A DNA stretch of 64,000 nt from Saliterribacillus persicus (GTDB taxonomy: Bacteria > Bacillota > Bacilli > Bacillales > Amphibacillaceae), in contig NZ_QPJJ01000004.1 of the NCBI RefSeq assembly GCF_003337485.1, positions 1 to 64,000 on the forward strand, read 5' to 3'. This document shows, one piece after another, positions 43,844 through 53,540 of the stretch; position 1 is the stretch's first letter, and each line of letters starts with the position of its first letter. The notes under the pieces are model-generated. The model ran no database searches and was not told the DNA's origin. It saw only the letters and a list, made by a program, of their open reading frames with translations. Made by a program: the position numbers and the translations under genes.

Positions 43844-44734
43844 GTGATGCAGATCTCAACCGAAAATACCAAAATAGGCTTTATTGGAACTGGTGTAATG
43901 GGTAAAAGCATGGCAAGTAACCTTCTAGCCGCTGGGTTCCAACTTATTATTTATACTCGAACAAAGCACAAAGCGGATGATCTATTAGAAAAAGGTGCAA
44001 AGTGGGCAAGTACTGTAGAAGAAGTAGCTGAAAATGCTGATGTTATATTTACTATTGTAGGTTTCCCCAGTGATGTGGAAGAGATTTATCTAGGAGAGAA
44101 TGGACTGCTTCACCATGCCAAAGAGAGTAGCTATTTGATCGATATGACCACCTCCAAGCCACTGTTAGCAGAAAAAATAGCTGCTGCAGGTAAGAAAAAG
44201 AATGTCCATGTCTTAGATGCTCCTGTTTCAGGCGGAGATATTGGTGCACGAAACGGAAAGCTCGCCATCATGATCGGAGGAGAACAAGAAGCGTACCATA
44301 CCCTTCTACCTCTATTTGAAATAATGGGAGAAAACATTCAATTACAGGGTCCAGCGGGAGCTGGACAGCACACAAAAATGGCAAACCAAATAACAATTGC
44401 CTCCAATATGATCGGTGTATGTGAAGCCATTCGATACGCGCAAAAAGCAGGCTTAGACCCCACTAAAGTTATCGCAAGTATTTCAACAGGGGCTGCCGGA
44501 AGCTGGTCTTTAACAAACTTGGCGCCTCGAATGGTAGCTGATGACTATGCTCCAGGCTTTTTTATCAAACATTTTATCAAGGATATGACGATCGCATTAG
44601 AATCTGCTAAGGATATGGGACTCACGACTCCAGGTCTAGAGCTTTCGTTACAGCTTTATCAAGAAGTTGCGCAGGATGGAGAGGAAAATAGCGGAACACA
44701 AGCGCTTATCAAATGGTTTACAAAGGAAGAATAG
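43844..44734 (+). CDS. NAD(P)-dependent beta-hydroxyacid dehydrogenase (YkwC-like)
   Basis: The protein of about 296 residues has a Rossmann motif (IGFIGTGVMGKSMASNL), the 3-hydroxyisobutyrate dehydrogenase signature DAPVSGGDIGARNGKLAIM, and catalytic Lys in GQHTKMANQ. It resembles B. subtilis YkwC; substrate unknown. The start is GTG 43844 or ATG 43847, since AAGGAG (43830-43835) excludes the upstream in-frame GTG. Monocistronic, with a terminator downstream. Confidence 0.9.
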   Translation: MMQISTENTKIGFIGTGVMGKSMASNLLAAGFQLIIYTRTKHKADDLLEKGAKWASTVEEVAENADVIFTIVGFPSDVEEIYLGENGLLHHAKESSYLIDMTTSKPLLAEKIAAAGKKKNVHVLDAPVSGGDIGARNGKLAIMIGGEQEAYHTLLPLFEIMGENIQLQGPAGAGQHTKMANQITIASNMIGVCEAIRYAQKAGLDPTKVIASISTGAAGSWSLTNLAPRMVADDYAPGFFIKHFIKDMTIALESAKDMGLTTPGLELSLQLYQEVAQDGEENSGTQALIKWFTKEE

Positions 44735-44773
44735 TAATTCTCTTAGCTTCACGGAGCTTTATTTACACATTAA

Positions 44774-44825
44774 ACAGCCTGCGTTCTTTTCGTATAGAAC
44801 ACAGGCTGATTCTTTTGCTTTTTCA
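44774..44825 (+). terminator. Terminator after the dehydrogenase gene
   Basis: CAGCCTG-C-GTTC pairs with GAAC-A-CAGGCTG and is followed by TTCTTTTGCTTTTT on the plus strand. Confidence 0.85.
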
Positions 44826-44953
44826 TTCATCTACTGGCGACAGTATACTTCACAAATCTTCGGGCCTTTCCTTATTGCTAAACCAAAAACGATTAGATTT
44901 TTTAAAAATAGTAATCTTCAACAATTAAAGCTCCTATAAGATAGCCCAAAAAA

Positions 44954-45550
44954 TCAATTTTCATTTAGTTTATTTAGCAGACCATTATCATTTACAATCT
45001 CAAAATTTCCTATTTTTTCCTTCTCATAATAATCTGCTCTGCCCGAGACTTCTACCGTATCCATATCCTGTTCCCTACCATAGGAAACATCTGCAGTAAA
45101 ATTATATAGCCCTTCACTATTTTCATTTGGCTTTATGTCGATCTCATCCACTTCAACATGATAACCATTTGAATAAGCTTTTACATGATATGAAATTCCG
45201 TACCTAACCACGAAGTCATCGTATACACTTTCAGAAAAATAATCTTTATACTTTTCTTCTAAATATACATCTAATTTTGTTGGTACATTTTCTAGTTCAG
45301 CAACTTCTTCATTTTCCTCACCAATGATGGTTAGATTCTCCGAGGAATCAAATAACTCTATTAATTCCATATCAGGCCCACTAAAGGTTTCTTCTATTAC
45401 GTTTTGTATTTCGGTACTTTCTTTGCTAGTAGAGGAATTCTCCGAATCGAAAAAAGAGCATCCCGTAAGCAATAAAAAGATAACTATTAGTGCCAGAGTG
45501 CGTAAAATATAGTGACTTTCTTTAGGAGGATAATTTGAATTGTTTTTCAT
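44954..45550 (-). CDS. Lipoprotein of unknown function
   Basis: I do not recognise a family. The 198-residue product has a signal sequence (about 16-30) and lipobox LLTGC, then a Ser/Thr/Glu-rich linker and a mixed alpha-beta region. The C-terminal sheet (YNFTADVSYGREQDMDTVEVSG) may have an NTF2-like or cystatin-like character. The protein is acidic. ATG at 45550 has AAAGGAG upstream. It stands alone. Confidence 0.7.
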   Translation of the reverse strand: MKNNSNYPPKESHYILRTLALIVIFLLLTGCSFFDSENSSTSKESTEIQNVIEETFSGPDMELIELFDSSENLTIIGEENEEVAELENVPTKLDVYLEEKYKDYFSESVYDDFVVRYGISYHVKAYSNGYHVEVDEIDIKPNENSEGLYNFTADVSYGREQDMDTVEVSGRADYYEKEKIGNFEIVNDNGLLNKLNEN

Positions 45551-45749
45551 TTTTTCTCCTTTCAAATCTAACTTAATTGTAAATTTTCAATTGAAAGAAA
45601 GACGGCAACTAATATTATTAAAGTTAGATTATTAATAAATGGTAAATATTGATAATTTTATTTTATCATAGGCGGAACTGAATGAGAACAGTCAATTATT
45701 TTATTAAGGTCTATATACTGTTCCGATACTTGATGTTATCTGCACATAC

Positions 45750-45784
45750 AAAAAAAGACACCATTCAACTTTTAGAGGTGTCTT
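45750..45784 (-). terminator. Terminator after the 145-residue protein gene
   Basis: AAGACACC pairs with GGTGTCTT and TTTTTG follows on the minus strand. Confidence 0.8.
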
Positions 45785-45798
45785 ATTAGTAAATAAAC

Positions 45799-46236
45799 TT
45801 ATATTAATTCCAAAACAATCTCAGACAACCTATGCCTGATTACTAATTGAACCTTTCTTGCATTTATATTGTAATCTTTAAGGTCTTCTGCTTGTACTAA
45901 CCAAGAGATGTTTGTTTCTTGCTCTAATTTAGCTGTTTGTTCTTCTATCCAAGCATGATTTCTTTCATAAAATTCTAGGGCTAAGCTTTCATTCTGAAAT
46001 TCTTCAGGACATCTAAAGTTAAGATTATATAGCCATTTTTGAAATTCACTTTCCCCGTATTTTATAAGTCTTTGTTTCAATACTTCCATTAAGTCTTTTA
46101 TAAGGTTATCGTCAAATTGTTCTTCTCTCATTTTCTGTTCTAGTTCATTCAATGTAAGGTTGCTTAAACCCTTCCTATCCATCCCTAAGATATCTTTTGC
46201 CATTTCTTTTATTCCATTTTTCTTAATGATTATCAC
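45799..46236 (-). CDS. Hypothetical cytosolic protein
   Basis: I do not recognise this gene. The product of up to 145 residues is soluble, charged and largely helical, with an amphipathic stretch (ELEQKMREEQFDDNLIKDLM) but no clear motif. The start is unclear. The GTG at 46236 directly abuts the AAAAGG site, whereas the better spaced ATG (46203) has no site; a near-cognate ATT start in between is possible. A terminator follows the gene, which supports it being real. Confidence 0.6.
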   Translation of the reverse strand: MIIIKKNGIKEMAKDILGMDRKGLSNLTLNELEQKMREEQFDDNLIKDLMEVLKQRLIKYGESEFQKWLYNLNFRCPEEFQNESLALEFYERNHAWIEEQTAKLEQETNISWLVQAEDLKDYNINARKVQLVIRHRLSEIVLELI

Positions 46237-46373
46237 CCTTTTCTTTTTATCGCCTTCTAAATATTACCATATAATTTATTATTGTTTATTTTGCTTTTAA
46301 AAACAATATTCTGTTCGGAAACAATGAGTTTTAATAAATAGAATCTCTGTATTTTAGCGTTATTTCAGCAATC

Positions 46374-46402
46374 TTGTTAATGCTAAAAAAACATGATAAA
46401 AT
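46374..46402 (+). promoter_or_regulatory. Promoter of trhO
   Basis: TTGTTA (46374-46379), a 17-bp spacer and TAAAAT (46397-46402) extended by TGA. The leader then contains an imperfect inverted repeat (TTGCAAGA, about 46410, with TCTTGCAA, about 46456). Confidence 0.6.
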
Positions 46403-46489
46403 AAATGCTTGCAAGAGATGATGTAAATTGAATATCCAACCTATACACATTTATATCTTGCAAATATGAATTGATAGGTGGTAGAAAAA

Positions 46490-47464
46490 ATGGAAACGAA
46501 AGAAAAGTATCAAGTATTATTGTATTACCAATATGTCCACATCGAAGATCCCGAAGAATATGCCAGAGAGCATCTTAAGTTTTGTAAAGAAGTTGGCTTA
46601 AAGGGTAGAATTTTAGTGGCACATGAAGGAATTAATGGAACAGTTTCCGGTACGATTGAACAAACCAATACGTACATGGAAATGATGCACAATGACGAAA
46701 GATTTGCTGATATGGTTTTTAAAATTGATGAGTCTGATCAGCACACCTTCAAAAAAATGCATGTTCGTCCACGACCAGAACTTGTAACGCTTCGTCTTGA
46801 GGATGACGTCAACCCCAAGGAAACGACGGGACAGTATTTAAGTCCACAGGAATTTAATCAAGCACTTCAAGATGAAAACACGGTTGTGTTAGATGCAAGA
46901 AATGACTATGAATATGATTTAGGTCATTTCCGAGGAGCGATTCGACCTGACATTCACACTTTCAGAGATTTACCTGACTGGGTGCGTGAGAATAAGGAGA
47001 AACTAGAAGGTAAAAAGGTTCTTACTTATTGCACTGGTGGTATTCGTTGTGAAAAATTCTCAGGTTGGTTAAAAAAAGAAGGCTTTGATGATGTTGGCCA
47101 GTTACATGGAGGAATTGTCACTTACGGAAAGGATCCTGAGGTTCAAGGAGAACTATGGGATGGTCAGCTATACGTATTTGATGAACGAATCTCTGTACCA
47201 GTAAACCGTAAGGAGCATGTCATTGTCGGAAAAGATTATTTTGACGGTGAACCATGTGAACGCTACGTAAATTGTGCAAATCCTGAATGTAATAAACAAA
47301 TTTTATGCTCAGAGGAAAATGAGCACAAATATATGCGTGGATGTACGCATGAATGCCGCGTATCTGAACGCAACATGTATGTGAACGAACACAATTTAAC
47401 AGAAGAAGATATAAAAGCGCGTTTAGCACGTATTGCAGAAGAAGATGGTGTGACGCAAGCTTAG
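46490..47464 (+). CDS. trhO: tRNA uridine(34) hydroxylase TrhO (rhodanese-like)
   Basis: The 324-residue protein has an N-terminal ferredoxin-like domain ([10 protein letters not shown]), a rhodanese domain with the active Cys in [16 protein letters not shown], and a C-terminal Cys-rich zinc-type region ([17 protein letters not shown]). TrhO makes 5-hydroxyuridine at tRNA position 34 using oxygen. The B. subtilis relative is YbfQ. The ATG at 46490 has AGGTGG eight bases upstream. Confidence 0.93.
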   Translation: METKEKYQVLLYYQYVHIEDPEEYAREHLKFCKEVGLKGRILVAHEGINGTVSGTIEQTNTYMEMMHNDERFADMVFKIDESDQHTFKKMHVRPRPELVTLRLEDDVNPKETTGQYLSPQEFNQALQDENTVVLDARNDYEYDLGHFRGAIRPDIHTFRDLPDWVRENKEKLEGKKVLTYCTGGIRCEKFSGWLKKEGFDDVGQLHGGIVTYGKDPEVQGELWDGQLYVFDERISVPVNRKEHVIVGKDYFDGEPCERYVNCANPECNKQILCSEENEHKYMRGCTHECRVSERNMYVNEHNLTEEDIKARLARIAEEDGVTQA

Positions 47465-47471
47465 AGATAAT

Positions 47472-47520
47472 AAGAGGTATTTCTCTAGTCCCTCATGGAC
47501 TTAGAAATACTTCTTTTTTA
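47472..47520 (+). terminator. Terminator after trhO
   Basis: AAGAGGTATTTCT pairs with AGAAATACTTCTT, with an inner AGTCC/GGACT pair, followed by TTTTTAT on the plus strand. Confidence 0.85.
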
Positions 47521-47539
47521 TATTCAAATATCTTCTACT

Positions 47540-47568
47540 TTAACAATATCATTAGAGTCTGCTAAACT
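47540..47568 (+). promoter_or_regulatory. Promoter of the glutathione peroxidase gene
   Basis: TTAACA (47540-47545), a 17-bp spacer and TAAACT (47563-47568) with an extended TGC. It lies 23 bases before the start codon, so the leader is very short. Confidence 0.5.
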
Positions 47569-47591
47569 AACAAAAAAGGAGGCTTCATACA

Positions 47592-48071
47592 ATGTCCGTT
47601 TATGATTACACTGTGAAAACAATTAAGGGTGATGAAGAATCATTAGAAAACTACAAGGGAAAAGTATTATTAATTGTTAATACCGCTAGCAAATGTGGAT
47701 TCACACCTCAGTATAAAGGTTTACAAAATCTTTATGAAAAGTATGGTAGCGAGGATTTCGAAGTACTAGGTTTTCCATGTAATCAGTTTATGAATCAAGA
47801 ACCTGGTTCTAATGAAACGATTCAAGAATTTTGTGAAATGAATTACGGAGTTAGCTTTCCTATTTTCGAAAAAATTGATGTTCGCGGGAAGAACGCCCAT
47901 CCCTTATTTCAATATTTAATAAAAGAAGCTCCGGGCATCGTTTCTGACAACATTAAATGGAACTTCACGAAATTTCTGATCGATCAAGAAGGCAATGTTT
48001 TAGCCAGATTCGCACCCAAAACAGAACCGGAAAGTATCGAACCAGAAATTAAAAAACTTGTTCAAAACTAA
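47592..48071 (+). CDS. Glutathione peroxidase-family thiol peroxidase (BsaA-like)
   Basis: The 159-residue protein has the peroxidatic Cys35 ([11 protein letters not shown]), [13 protein letters not shown] and [10 protein letters not shown], the residues of the peroxidase tetrad. Such bacterial enzymes usually draw electrons from thioredoxin rather than glutathione. AAGGAGG precedes the ATG. Single-gene unit. Confidence 0.93.
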   Translation: MSVYDYTVKTIKGDEESLENYKGKVLLIVNTASKCGFTPQYKGLQNLYEKYGSEDFEVLGFPCNQFMNQEPGSNETIQEFCEMNYGVSFPIFEKIDVRGKNAHPLFQYLIKEAPGIVSDNIKWNFTKFLIDQEGNVLARFAPKTEPESIEPEIKKLVQN

Positions 48072-48365
48072 AAAAATGTTGGTGCTCCAGTAACTAAGCT
48101 AGAGCAAATTAGCCAGAAAATCCTATTTCACCTTAAGTAGTTCAGATTGGGGGTGCAAAAACACAATTTGCCTCCTGAATTGAACTACTTTCTTTATGTG
48201 AAGCAGCTATCATAATAAAATAGCTACTTGAAGTTAAACTTCCACACCTTTTCCGTGTAATGGGGAAAGCTGTTTTGCTCGACTCACTAAACAGATGTTA
48301 TTCTGAGTAGACTTTTAGTTGCTATAGTTGTTGTTCTGTTAAATTTTGTCTTTTAATAAAAAACA
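48072..48365. other. Gene-free spacer after the peroxidase gene
   Basis: Holds one long hairpin (48135-48190) and AT-rich sequence. No coding frame or known RNA seen. Confidence 0.6.
48135..48190 (+). terminator. Long hairpin, likely terminator after the peroxidase gene
   Basis: AAGTAGTTCA pairs with TGAACTACTT around an inner stem (GCAAA/TTTGC and a G-rich/C-rich pair), followed by TCTTTATG on the plus strand. The U-run is weak, so it may be a partial terminator. Confidence 0.6.
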
Positions 48366-48716
48366 TTACTCACCACTTTGAAGTAAATACCTTTTTTGCC
48401 TCCCATCATACTCCACAATCAAAATGACTCCACTTTCGTTTGTCTCAAAAATTTTAGCACCTAAAGGTAATTTATTAGCCATACCTTCTGAAATTTCCCC
48501 TACTTGTTCCCCTTTTGTTAATTCTTTTTCTTCAATCCAATTTACACCTGTACTATACACTTTACCATTAAATTCAAAGAGGTCTGCATCTGGATTTAGT
48601 TTTAATACTTGCTCCTTGTTTAAAACTCCACCTTCATTTTGCCCTGGGCTTGTTACACAACCTATCAATATAGAAGAAAATAAAAATAATAGGAAAATTG
48701 AAATGAATACTCTCAT
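48366..48716 (-). CDS. Lipoprotein of unknown function, paralogue 1
   Basis: The 116-residue product has a lipobox (LIGC, Cys20) and a compact outer domain with NPDADLFEFNGKVYS, WIEEKELTKGEQVGEI and LPLGAKIFET. It is clearly related to the protein at 48993-49385. No family name or function known to me. AGGAGG-type site precedes the ATG. Confidence 0.8.
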   Translation of the reverse strand: MRVFISIFLLFLFSSILIGCVTSPGQNEGGVLNKEQVLKLNPDADLFEFNGKVYSTGVNWIEEKELTKGEQVGEISEGMANKLPLGAKIFETNESGVILIVEYDGRQKRYLLQSGE

Positions 48717-48992
48717 ACATAACCTCCTTTATTTAACGAAAGTTAGCTATAGATAAGACAGTGCAGCTTAATGCATAGTCACACACCACTATTTTTCGTG
48801 TTTGTAGATAATAACAGAAGTGGTAAAAGCTCGTTGCACAGTTTGATAATTGATAAACTTGCTGTTGATATAAAGAATAGAACACTTACCTGCGAAGGAT
48901 CAATTCTCCCTAGATAGTTTCATCCTATTAGAAAACAGTATAAATAATAATTCTTATGGATGATTAGTACCCGTTATCACATCCTATATGAA

Positions 48993-49385
48993 TTACCCTT
49001 CTCTCAATCCTAAATATGGTATTTCCTTATCATTCACTTTTACAATATATATGCTGCTTTTTTCAACTGGTTTATATATTTTAGTTCCAACTGTCAATTT
49101 TGAGGCAGTATAATCTTCGAATTCATCACTTTCGTGGGTTTGTTTTTTAATCTCACCAACTGCTTCACCAAGAGTTAATTCTTTCTCCTTTATCCATTCC
49201 ACATCTTCTGCATTACTGTATACAATGCCATTTAAAAGAAAAATATCTGCATCTTTATTCTTGTATAAAATTTCTTCGGCTGTAGGGTTGTCGATATCAT
49301 TTTCTCTGAGGTCAGTTGTTTGATTATTACAAGCTACTAACAAAATTGCTAAGAATAAAACAAAAAACAACTTTAGCTTAAACAT
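48993..49385 (-). CDS. Lipoprotein of unknown function, paralogue 2
   Basis: The 130-residue product has a lipobox (LLVAC, Cys19) and shares NKDADIFLLNGIVYS, WIKEKELTLGEAVGEI and LTVGTKIY with paralogue 1. It carries an insertion in the middle (KKQTHESDEFEDY). The two genes are on the same strand with 276 gene-free bases between, fitting an old tandem duplication. Function unknown. Confidence 0.8.
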   Translation of the reverse strand: MFKLKLFFVLFLAILLVACNNQTTDLRENDIDNPTAEEILYKNKDADIFLLNGIVYSNAEDVEWIKEKELTLGEAVGEIKKQTHESDEFEDYTASKLTVGTKIYKPVEKSSIYIVKVNDKEIPYLGLREG

Positions 49386-49737
49386 CCAAAGCCCCCCCCT
49401 TTACATATGTAGTAGTAACAAAGTTATCATTTCATCTTATTAAACTCGAGGCATTTATTTTAAGTACAGCTTTTCTCAAAAATCTACATCTACTTTAACA
49501 CAAAATTAAAATCACATATTCCGTATTAAAATAGTCATCTACTGAATAACTTCCAAGTTAACATAGTAATTCGTGCGTTGAAACAACTATTGTCATTACA
49601 TTAATTGGGTTGCAATATTGTATGTTAATTCAAGTATTAACACTCCGTAATTTTTGCTTTAGAAAGCAAAAATAAGAGACCAAATCATACGCGATTTGGT
49701 CTTCTAATTAGTGTGCTATTTTGTAAGGTTCTTCTCC
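49386..49737. other. Gene-free spacer before the rib operon end
   Basis: 352 AT-rich bases. Apart from the ribH terminator hairpins at 49651-49702 I see no feature. Confidence 0.6.
49651..49702 (-). terminator. Terminator of the riboflavin operon (two hairpins)
   Basis: The first hairpin on the minus strand, AGACCAAATC/GATTTGGTCT, is followed by CTTATTTTTGC. A second, AAAGCAAAAA palindrome (49651-49672), follows directly. Confidence 0.85.
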
Positions 49738-50205
49738 TTAACCGATCTGCTTTAATAAATTAGCCATTTCAATTGCAGAAACAGCCGCTTCTGCTCCTTT
49801 ATTTCCTGCTTTTGTTCCAGCTCTTTCAATTGCTTGCTCAATGCTTTCTGTCGTTAAAACACCAAAGATCACTGGGATATCTTGATCCATTGATACACTC
49901 GCAACACCTTTGGATACTTCACTGCATACATAATCGAAATGCGGTGTGGATCCTCTTATTACCGTTCCTAATGTGATCACTGCATCATACTTTTTAGAAG
50001 CAGCCATTCTTTTTGCTACTAATGGAATTTCAAATGCACCAGGCACCCAAGCAATTTCCACATCCGTTTCGTTTACACCGTGACGTCTTAGTGTATCTTC
50101 TGCTCCACCTAATAATTTACTCGTAATAAATTCATTAAACCTTCCCACTACGATACCAACCTTCAAACCTGTTCCCACTAAATTTCCTTCATATAAATTT
50201 GCCAT
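49738..50205 (-). CDS. ribH: 6,7-dimethyl-8-ribityllumazine synthase
   Basis: The 155-residue enzyme joins the ribityl-pyrimidine and dihydroxybutanone phosphate in riboflavin synthesis. It shows [12 protein letters not shown], the substrate loop [13 protein letters not shown] and catalytic His in STPHFDYVC. The ATG at 50205 has GGAGG nine bases upstream. Last gene of ribD-ribE-ribBA-ribH; directly follows ribBA. Confidence 0.96.
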   Translation of the reverse strand: MANLYEGNLVGTGLKVGIVVGRFNEFITSKLLGGAEDTLRRHGVNETDVEIAWVPGAFEIPLVAKRMAASKKYDAVITLGTVIRGSTPHFDYVCSEVSKGVASVSMDQDIPVIFGVLTTESIEQAIERAGTKAGNKGAEAAVSAIEMANLLKQIG

Positions 50206-50206
50206 A

Positions 50207-51421
50207 TTATTTATCCTCCTCTTTATTATCAAAACGTAATAAATGCTCTAATTTTGCTACTTTTGTTTTTAAATATGCTTCATTATTTTCATTCGCAGGA
50301 ATTTCTATTTCTTTTCTTTCTACTACCTCTAAACCATACTCATTCATGCTAGATAGTTTTCTTGGATTATTTGTTAACAGATTAATTCTTCCTACGCCTA
50401 GATCTTTTAAAATTTGTACGCTAATCGCATAATCCCTTAAATCATCTGGGAAGCCCAGCTGATGATTTGCTTCCACCGTATCAAAGCCTTGTTCTTGTAA
50501 TTTATAAGCTTTAAGCTTGTTGATCAGCCCGATACCTCTTCCTTCTTGTCGCATATATACCAGAACACCTTTACCAGCTTTTTCAATTTCGTCTAAAGCC
50601 TTGTGTAGCTGTGGACCACAGTCACAACGTTCGGATCCAAGTACATCACCTGTTAAACATTCAGAATGAATTCTGACTAGTGTCGCTTCATTAGGACTGA
50701 TATCACCTTTGTATAAAGCAAGATGTTCTTTTCCTGTATATTTTTCAGTGTAGGCAACTAAACGAAAATCTCCAACAGCAGTAGGCATATTAACCTCTAC
50801 TTCTTTCGTAATTAATTTATCAAATACTTTTCGATAATTAATTAATTCTTGGATAGTGATCATTGCCATATCATTTTTTTTGGCAATTTCGTTTAAGTCA
50901 TTTCTCCTTGCCATCGAACCGTCTTCATTCATAATTTCGCAGATAACTGCTACAGGATCAGAACCAGCTAACCGAGCTAAATCGATTGCAGCTTCCGTAT
51001 GTCCTGTTCTCACTAAGACACCAGCATCCTCTGCTACCAACGGGAAAACATGTCCAGGTCTTTTGAAGTCATGTGCTGTCGCATCTTTTTCAACGAGCTT
51101 ATGGATGGTTAATGCTCTCTCATGTGCACTAATCCCAGTTTTTGTATCCTTGTGATCGATACTTACCGTAAAAGCTGTCCCATGACTATCCGTGTTATCT
51201 GTGACCATCGAAGGTAAATTAAATTTTTCAGCATAGGTTTTAGACATTGGCGTACAAATTAATCCTCTTGCTTCCTTTGCCATAAAATTTATTGCTTCTG
51301 GCGTTGCATGTTCAGCTAATAATACAAAGTCACCTTCATTTTCACGATCTTCATCATCTACAACAATAATCATTTTCCCATTTCTTAAATCATCAAGTGC
51401 TATTTCTACTTTTTCTTTCAC
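50207..51421 (-). CDS. ribBA: Bifunctional DHBP synthase / GTP cyclohydrolase II
   Basis: The 404-residue fusion has an N-terminal DHBP synthase ([11 protein letters not shown], then [11 protein letters not shown]) and a C-terminal GTP cyclohydrolase II. The latter has zinc cysteines in [17 protein letters not shown] and the motif RQEGRGIGL. It supplies both branches of riboflavin synthesis. GTG start behind AGGGGGTG. Confidence 0.96.
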   Translation of the reverse strand: MKEKVEIALDDLRNGKMIIVVDDEDRENEGDFVLLAEHATPEAINFMAKEARGLICTPMSKTYAEKFNLPSMVTDNTDSHGTAFTVSIDHKDTKTGISAHERALTIHKLVEKDATAHDFKRPGHVFPLVAEDAGVLVRTGHTEAAIDLARLAGSDPVAVICEIMNEDGSMARRNDLNEIAKKNDMAMITIQELINYRKVFDKLITKEVEVNMPTAVGDFRLVAYTEKYTGKEHLALYKGDISPNEATLVRIHSECLTGDVLGSERCDCGPQLHKALDEIEKAGKGVLVYMRQEGRGIGLINKLKAYKLQEQGFDTVEANHQLGFPDDLRDYAISVQILKDLGVGRINLLTNNPRKLSSMNEYGLEVVERKEIEIPANENNEAYLKTKVAKLEHLLRFDNKEEDK

Positions 51422-51432
51422 GATGTCACCCC

Positions 51433-52077
51433 CTAAAATCCATAATCCGTTAATTTTTGTTTGGTTATTCCTGTATTTGTTTGTTGTCCTTTTACATCTA
51501 GTAATCTTTCCATATATTTGGCTAGCATATCGTATTCGATATTAACCACATCACCTTTTTTCTTTTCTCCTAGAATCGTCGCTTTTCTCGTCTCAGGAAT
51601 TAAGGAAATAACGAAGCTTTCCTCTTTAACATTAAAAACAGTTAAAGAAGTCCCATCGACAGAAATCGATCCCTTCATCGTTAAGTACTGCATATTTTCT
51701 TTTGGCACAGCTATTTCTACATAAAGTGCATTATCCTCTGTCCAAGTGCTAGCAATTTTACCAACCGCATCCACATGACCTGATACAAAATGACCACCAA
51801 AACGGCCATTTGCTGCCATCGCTCTCTCAAGATTTAAATAGGATTGAGATTGCAGAGTAGATAAAGCTGATCCGCGAAATGTTTCAGGAATTACATCAAC
51901 AGAGAAGGATTGCTCGGTAAATTCTGTTACAGTTAAGCAAACACCGTTCACTGAAATACTGTCACCCGTGGATACGTCCTGCGTTACGATACTTGCTTTT
52001 ATTTTAAGTCTTAACCCTTGTCCTACTTGTTTAATGGTTTCGAGTTGACCTTTTTCTTCCACAATGCCAGTGAACAT
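51433..52077 (-). CDS. ribE: Riboflavin synthase, alpha subunit
   Basis: The 214-residue protein has two lumazine-binding repeats, each with a GxF(V)SGHV-type and D(G)xSLTV-type motif ([19 protein letters not shown] and SVDGTSLTV). It begins with the universal MFTGIVEE. Its ATG directly follows the ribD stop codon. Confidence 0.96.
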   Translation of the reverse strand: MFTGIVEEKGQLETIKQVGQGLRLKIKASIVTQDVSTGDSISVNGVCLTVTEFTEQSFSVDVIPETFRGSALSTLQSQSYLNLERAMAANGRFGGHFVSGHVDAVGKIASTWTEDNALYVEIAVPKENMQYLTMKGSISVDGTSLTVFNVKEESFVISLIPETRKATILGEKKKGDVVNIEYDMLAKYMERLLDVKGQQTNTGITKQKLTDYGF

Positions 52078-53169
52078 CTAGACCTCTCCTTTCTTTGGAC
52101 GTGCTACTACCAAAATATCTTGTCCAACTTCTTTTATTTCTGAAATATCAAGGTCTGTTGCCTCATCCATTTTTAGAGGAGATATTCCGCCAATAACTGA
52201 TCTCGCATCTTGACCACCTAATAATTTTGGTGCGATATACCAATGATATTCATCCGCTAATTGTTCTTTTAAAAAGGAAGCGTGAACCGTCTGACCACCT
52301 TCTACATATAAGGATTGTATTTGGCGCTCTCCGAGAATTGCTAGAAGATCCGCTAATTCAATCGTTTTTGTAGGAAGTTGAATAAATTCAACATGTGGAT
52401 ATAGCTCTTTGTGACCTTTAACATCTGCTTCTTGCGTGCAAACTATCCAAGTTGGCACATCTCTACTAAAAATTTGATAATCACCTTTTATCGTTAAATG
52501 TGTATCTAAAATAATTCGAATGGGATTTTTTCCACCTTGGGGCAATCTGGTGGTTAATTGAGGATCATCCTTTAATACCGTTTCTTTACCAACTAAGATA
52601 GCATCATGCTGATGTCTGGACTGGTGCACCATTTCTCTTGCTTCTTTTGATGTAATCCATTTACTATCTCCAGTTGATGTTGCGGTTTTACCATCTAATG
52701 TCATGGCAGCTTTCAATGTAACATATGGTCGCTTTTTTTCCATGTAGTGAAAAAATTTACGGTTTAACAAAATGGCTTGCGTTTCTTTTATTCCTACTTC
52801 CACTTCGATACCTGCTTGTTCTAATATTTTTATCCCTTTACCCGCTACTTGCGGATTAGGATCAACGCAGGCAATATAAACCTTTTTTATGCCAGATTCG
52901 ACGATTAAATTCGCACACGGTGGTGTTTTCCCAAAATGTGCGCATGGTTCAAGTGTGACATATATTTCAGCACCTTTTGCCTTGTCACCAGCTTGGTTAA
53001 TAGCATGGACCTCTGCATGAGCTTCACCTGCTTGTAAGTGACTTCCCATGCCAAGTATAATCCCGTCCTTTACCACTACTGCACCTACAGAGGGATTCGG
53101 ACTTGTTTGTCCTTCTGTCGCTTTTGCTAATTGGAGAGCAAGCTCCATCCATTCTGTTTTTGATTGCAT
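52078..53169 (-). CDS. ribD: Bifunctional diaminohydroxyphosphoribosylaminopyrimidine deaminase / reductase
   Basis: The 363-residue fusion has an N-terminal zinc deaminase (HAEVHAI and PCAHFGKTPPC) and a C-terminal reductase (TLDGKTATSTGDSKWIT). The ATG at 53169 was chosen since AGAGAGGG lies six bases upstream; a longer in-frame extension overlaps the riboswitch terminator. First gene of the operon, under the FMN riboswitch. Confidence 0.95.
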   Translation of the reverse strand: MQSKTEWMELALQLAKATEGQTSPNPSVGAVVVKDGIILGMGSHLQAGEAHAEVHAINQAGDKAKGAEIYVTLEPCAHFGKTPPCANLIVESGIKKVYIACVDPNPQVAGKGIKILEQAGIEVEVGIKETQAILLNRKFFHYMEKKRPYVTLKAAMTLDGKTATSTGDSKWITSKEAREMVHQSRHQHDAILVGKETVLKDDPQLTTRLPQGGKNPIRIILDTHLTIKGDYQIFSRDVPTWIVCTQEADVKGHKELYPHVEFIQLPTKTIELADLLAILGERQIQSLYVEGGQTVHASFLKEQLADEYHWYIAPKLLGGQDARSVIGGISPLKMDEATDLDISEIKEVGQDILVVARPKKGEV

Positions 53170-53212
53170 GTTCATCCCTCTCTTCTTTCTTTGAAAATTT
53201 TGCAGAAGAGAA

Positions 53213-53252
53213 ACGCAAAAATGCCCCAGATCTGAAGATAGACCTGGGGCAT
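53213..53252 (-). terminator. FMN-riboswitch terminator before ribD
   Basis: ATGCCCCAG pairs with CTGGGGCAT, followed by TTTTGCGTTT on the minus strand. It is the expression platform of the FMN riboswitch. Confidence 0.85.
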
Positions 53253-53322
53253 GAACCATATTTTCTACATGAAAGTATGCTAAAAAAACCATACCTAAAT
53301 AAAATACGTATCATTTCGTACT

Positions 53323-53470
53323 AATCCTTTTCCCATCCAGACTTTAACTGTCGGCTTTGGAATTTCACCAAATCCACCTTCACATCAAAAGATGATCCGG
53401 GTCACGGACTAAAAGCATGCTTGCTTATCACCGTCGGTCGGGAATTACACCCTGCCCCAAAGGAATCCTT
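53323..53470 (-). ncRNA. FMN riboswitch (RFN element)
   Basis: Minus strand order: AAGGATTCC, GGGGCAGGGTG, ATTCCCGACCGACGGTGAT, a variable arm, GTGGATTTGGTGAAATTCC, GCCGACAGTTAAAGTCTGGA and the closing AAGGATT. All RFN hallmarks are present. It senses FMN and shuts off ribD-ribE-ribBA-ribH. Confidence 0.97.
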
Positions 53471-53540
53471 ATTCAATTACCATCAGTATAGCATAGAAAT
53501 TTACCAGAGATATACTCAAATGCTCTCTGTTAGAAATTTG

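Noticed and set aside
44667-44939. Overlapping small frames after the dehydrogenase gene
   Set aside because: They run through the dehydrogenase end and its terminator hairpin and lack ribosome-binding sites.
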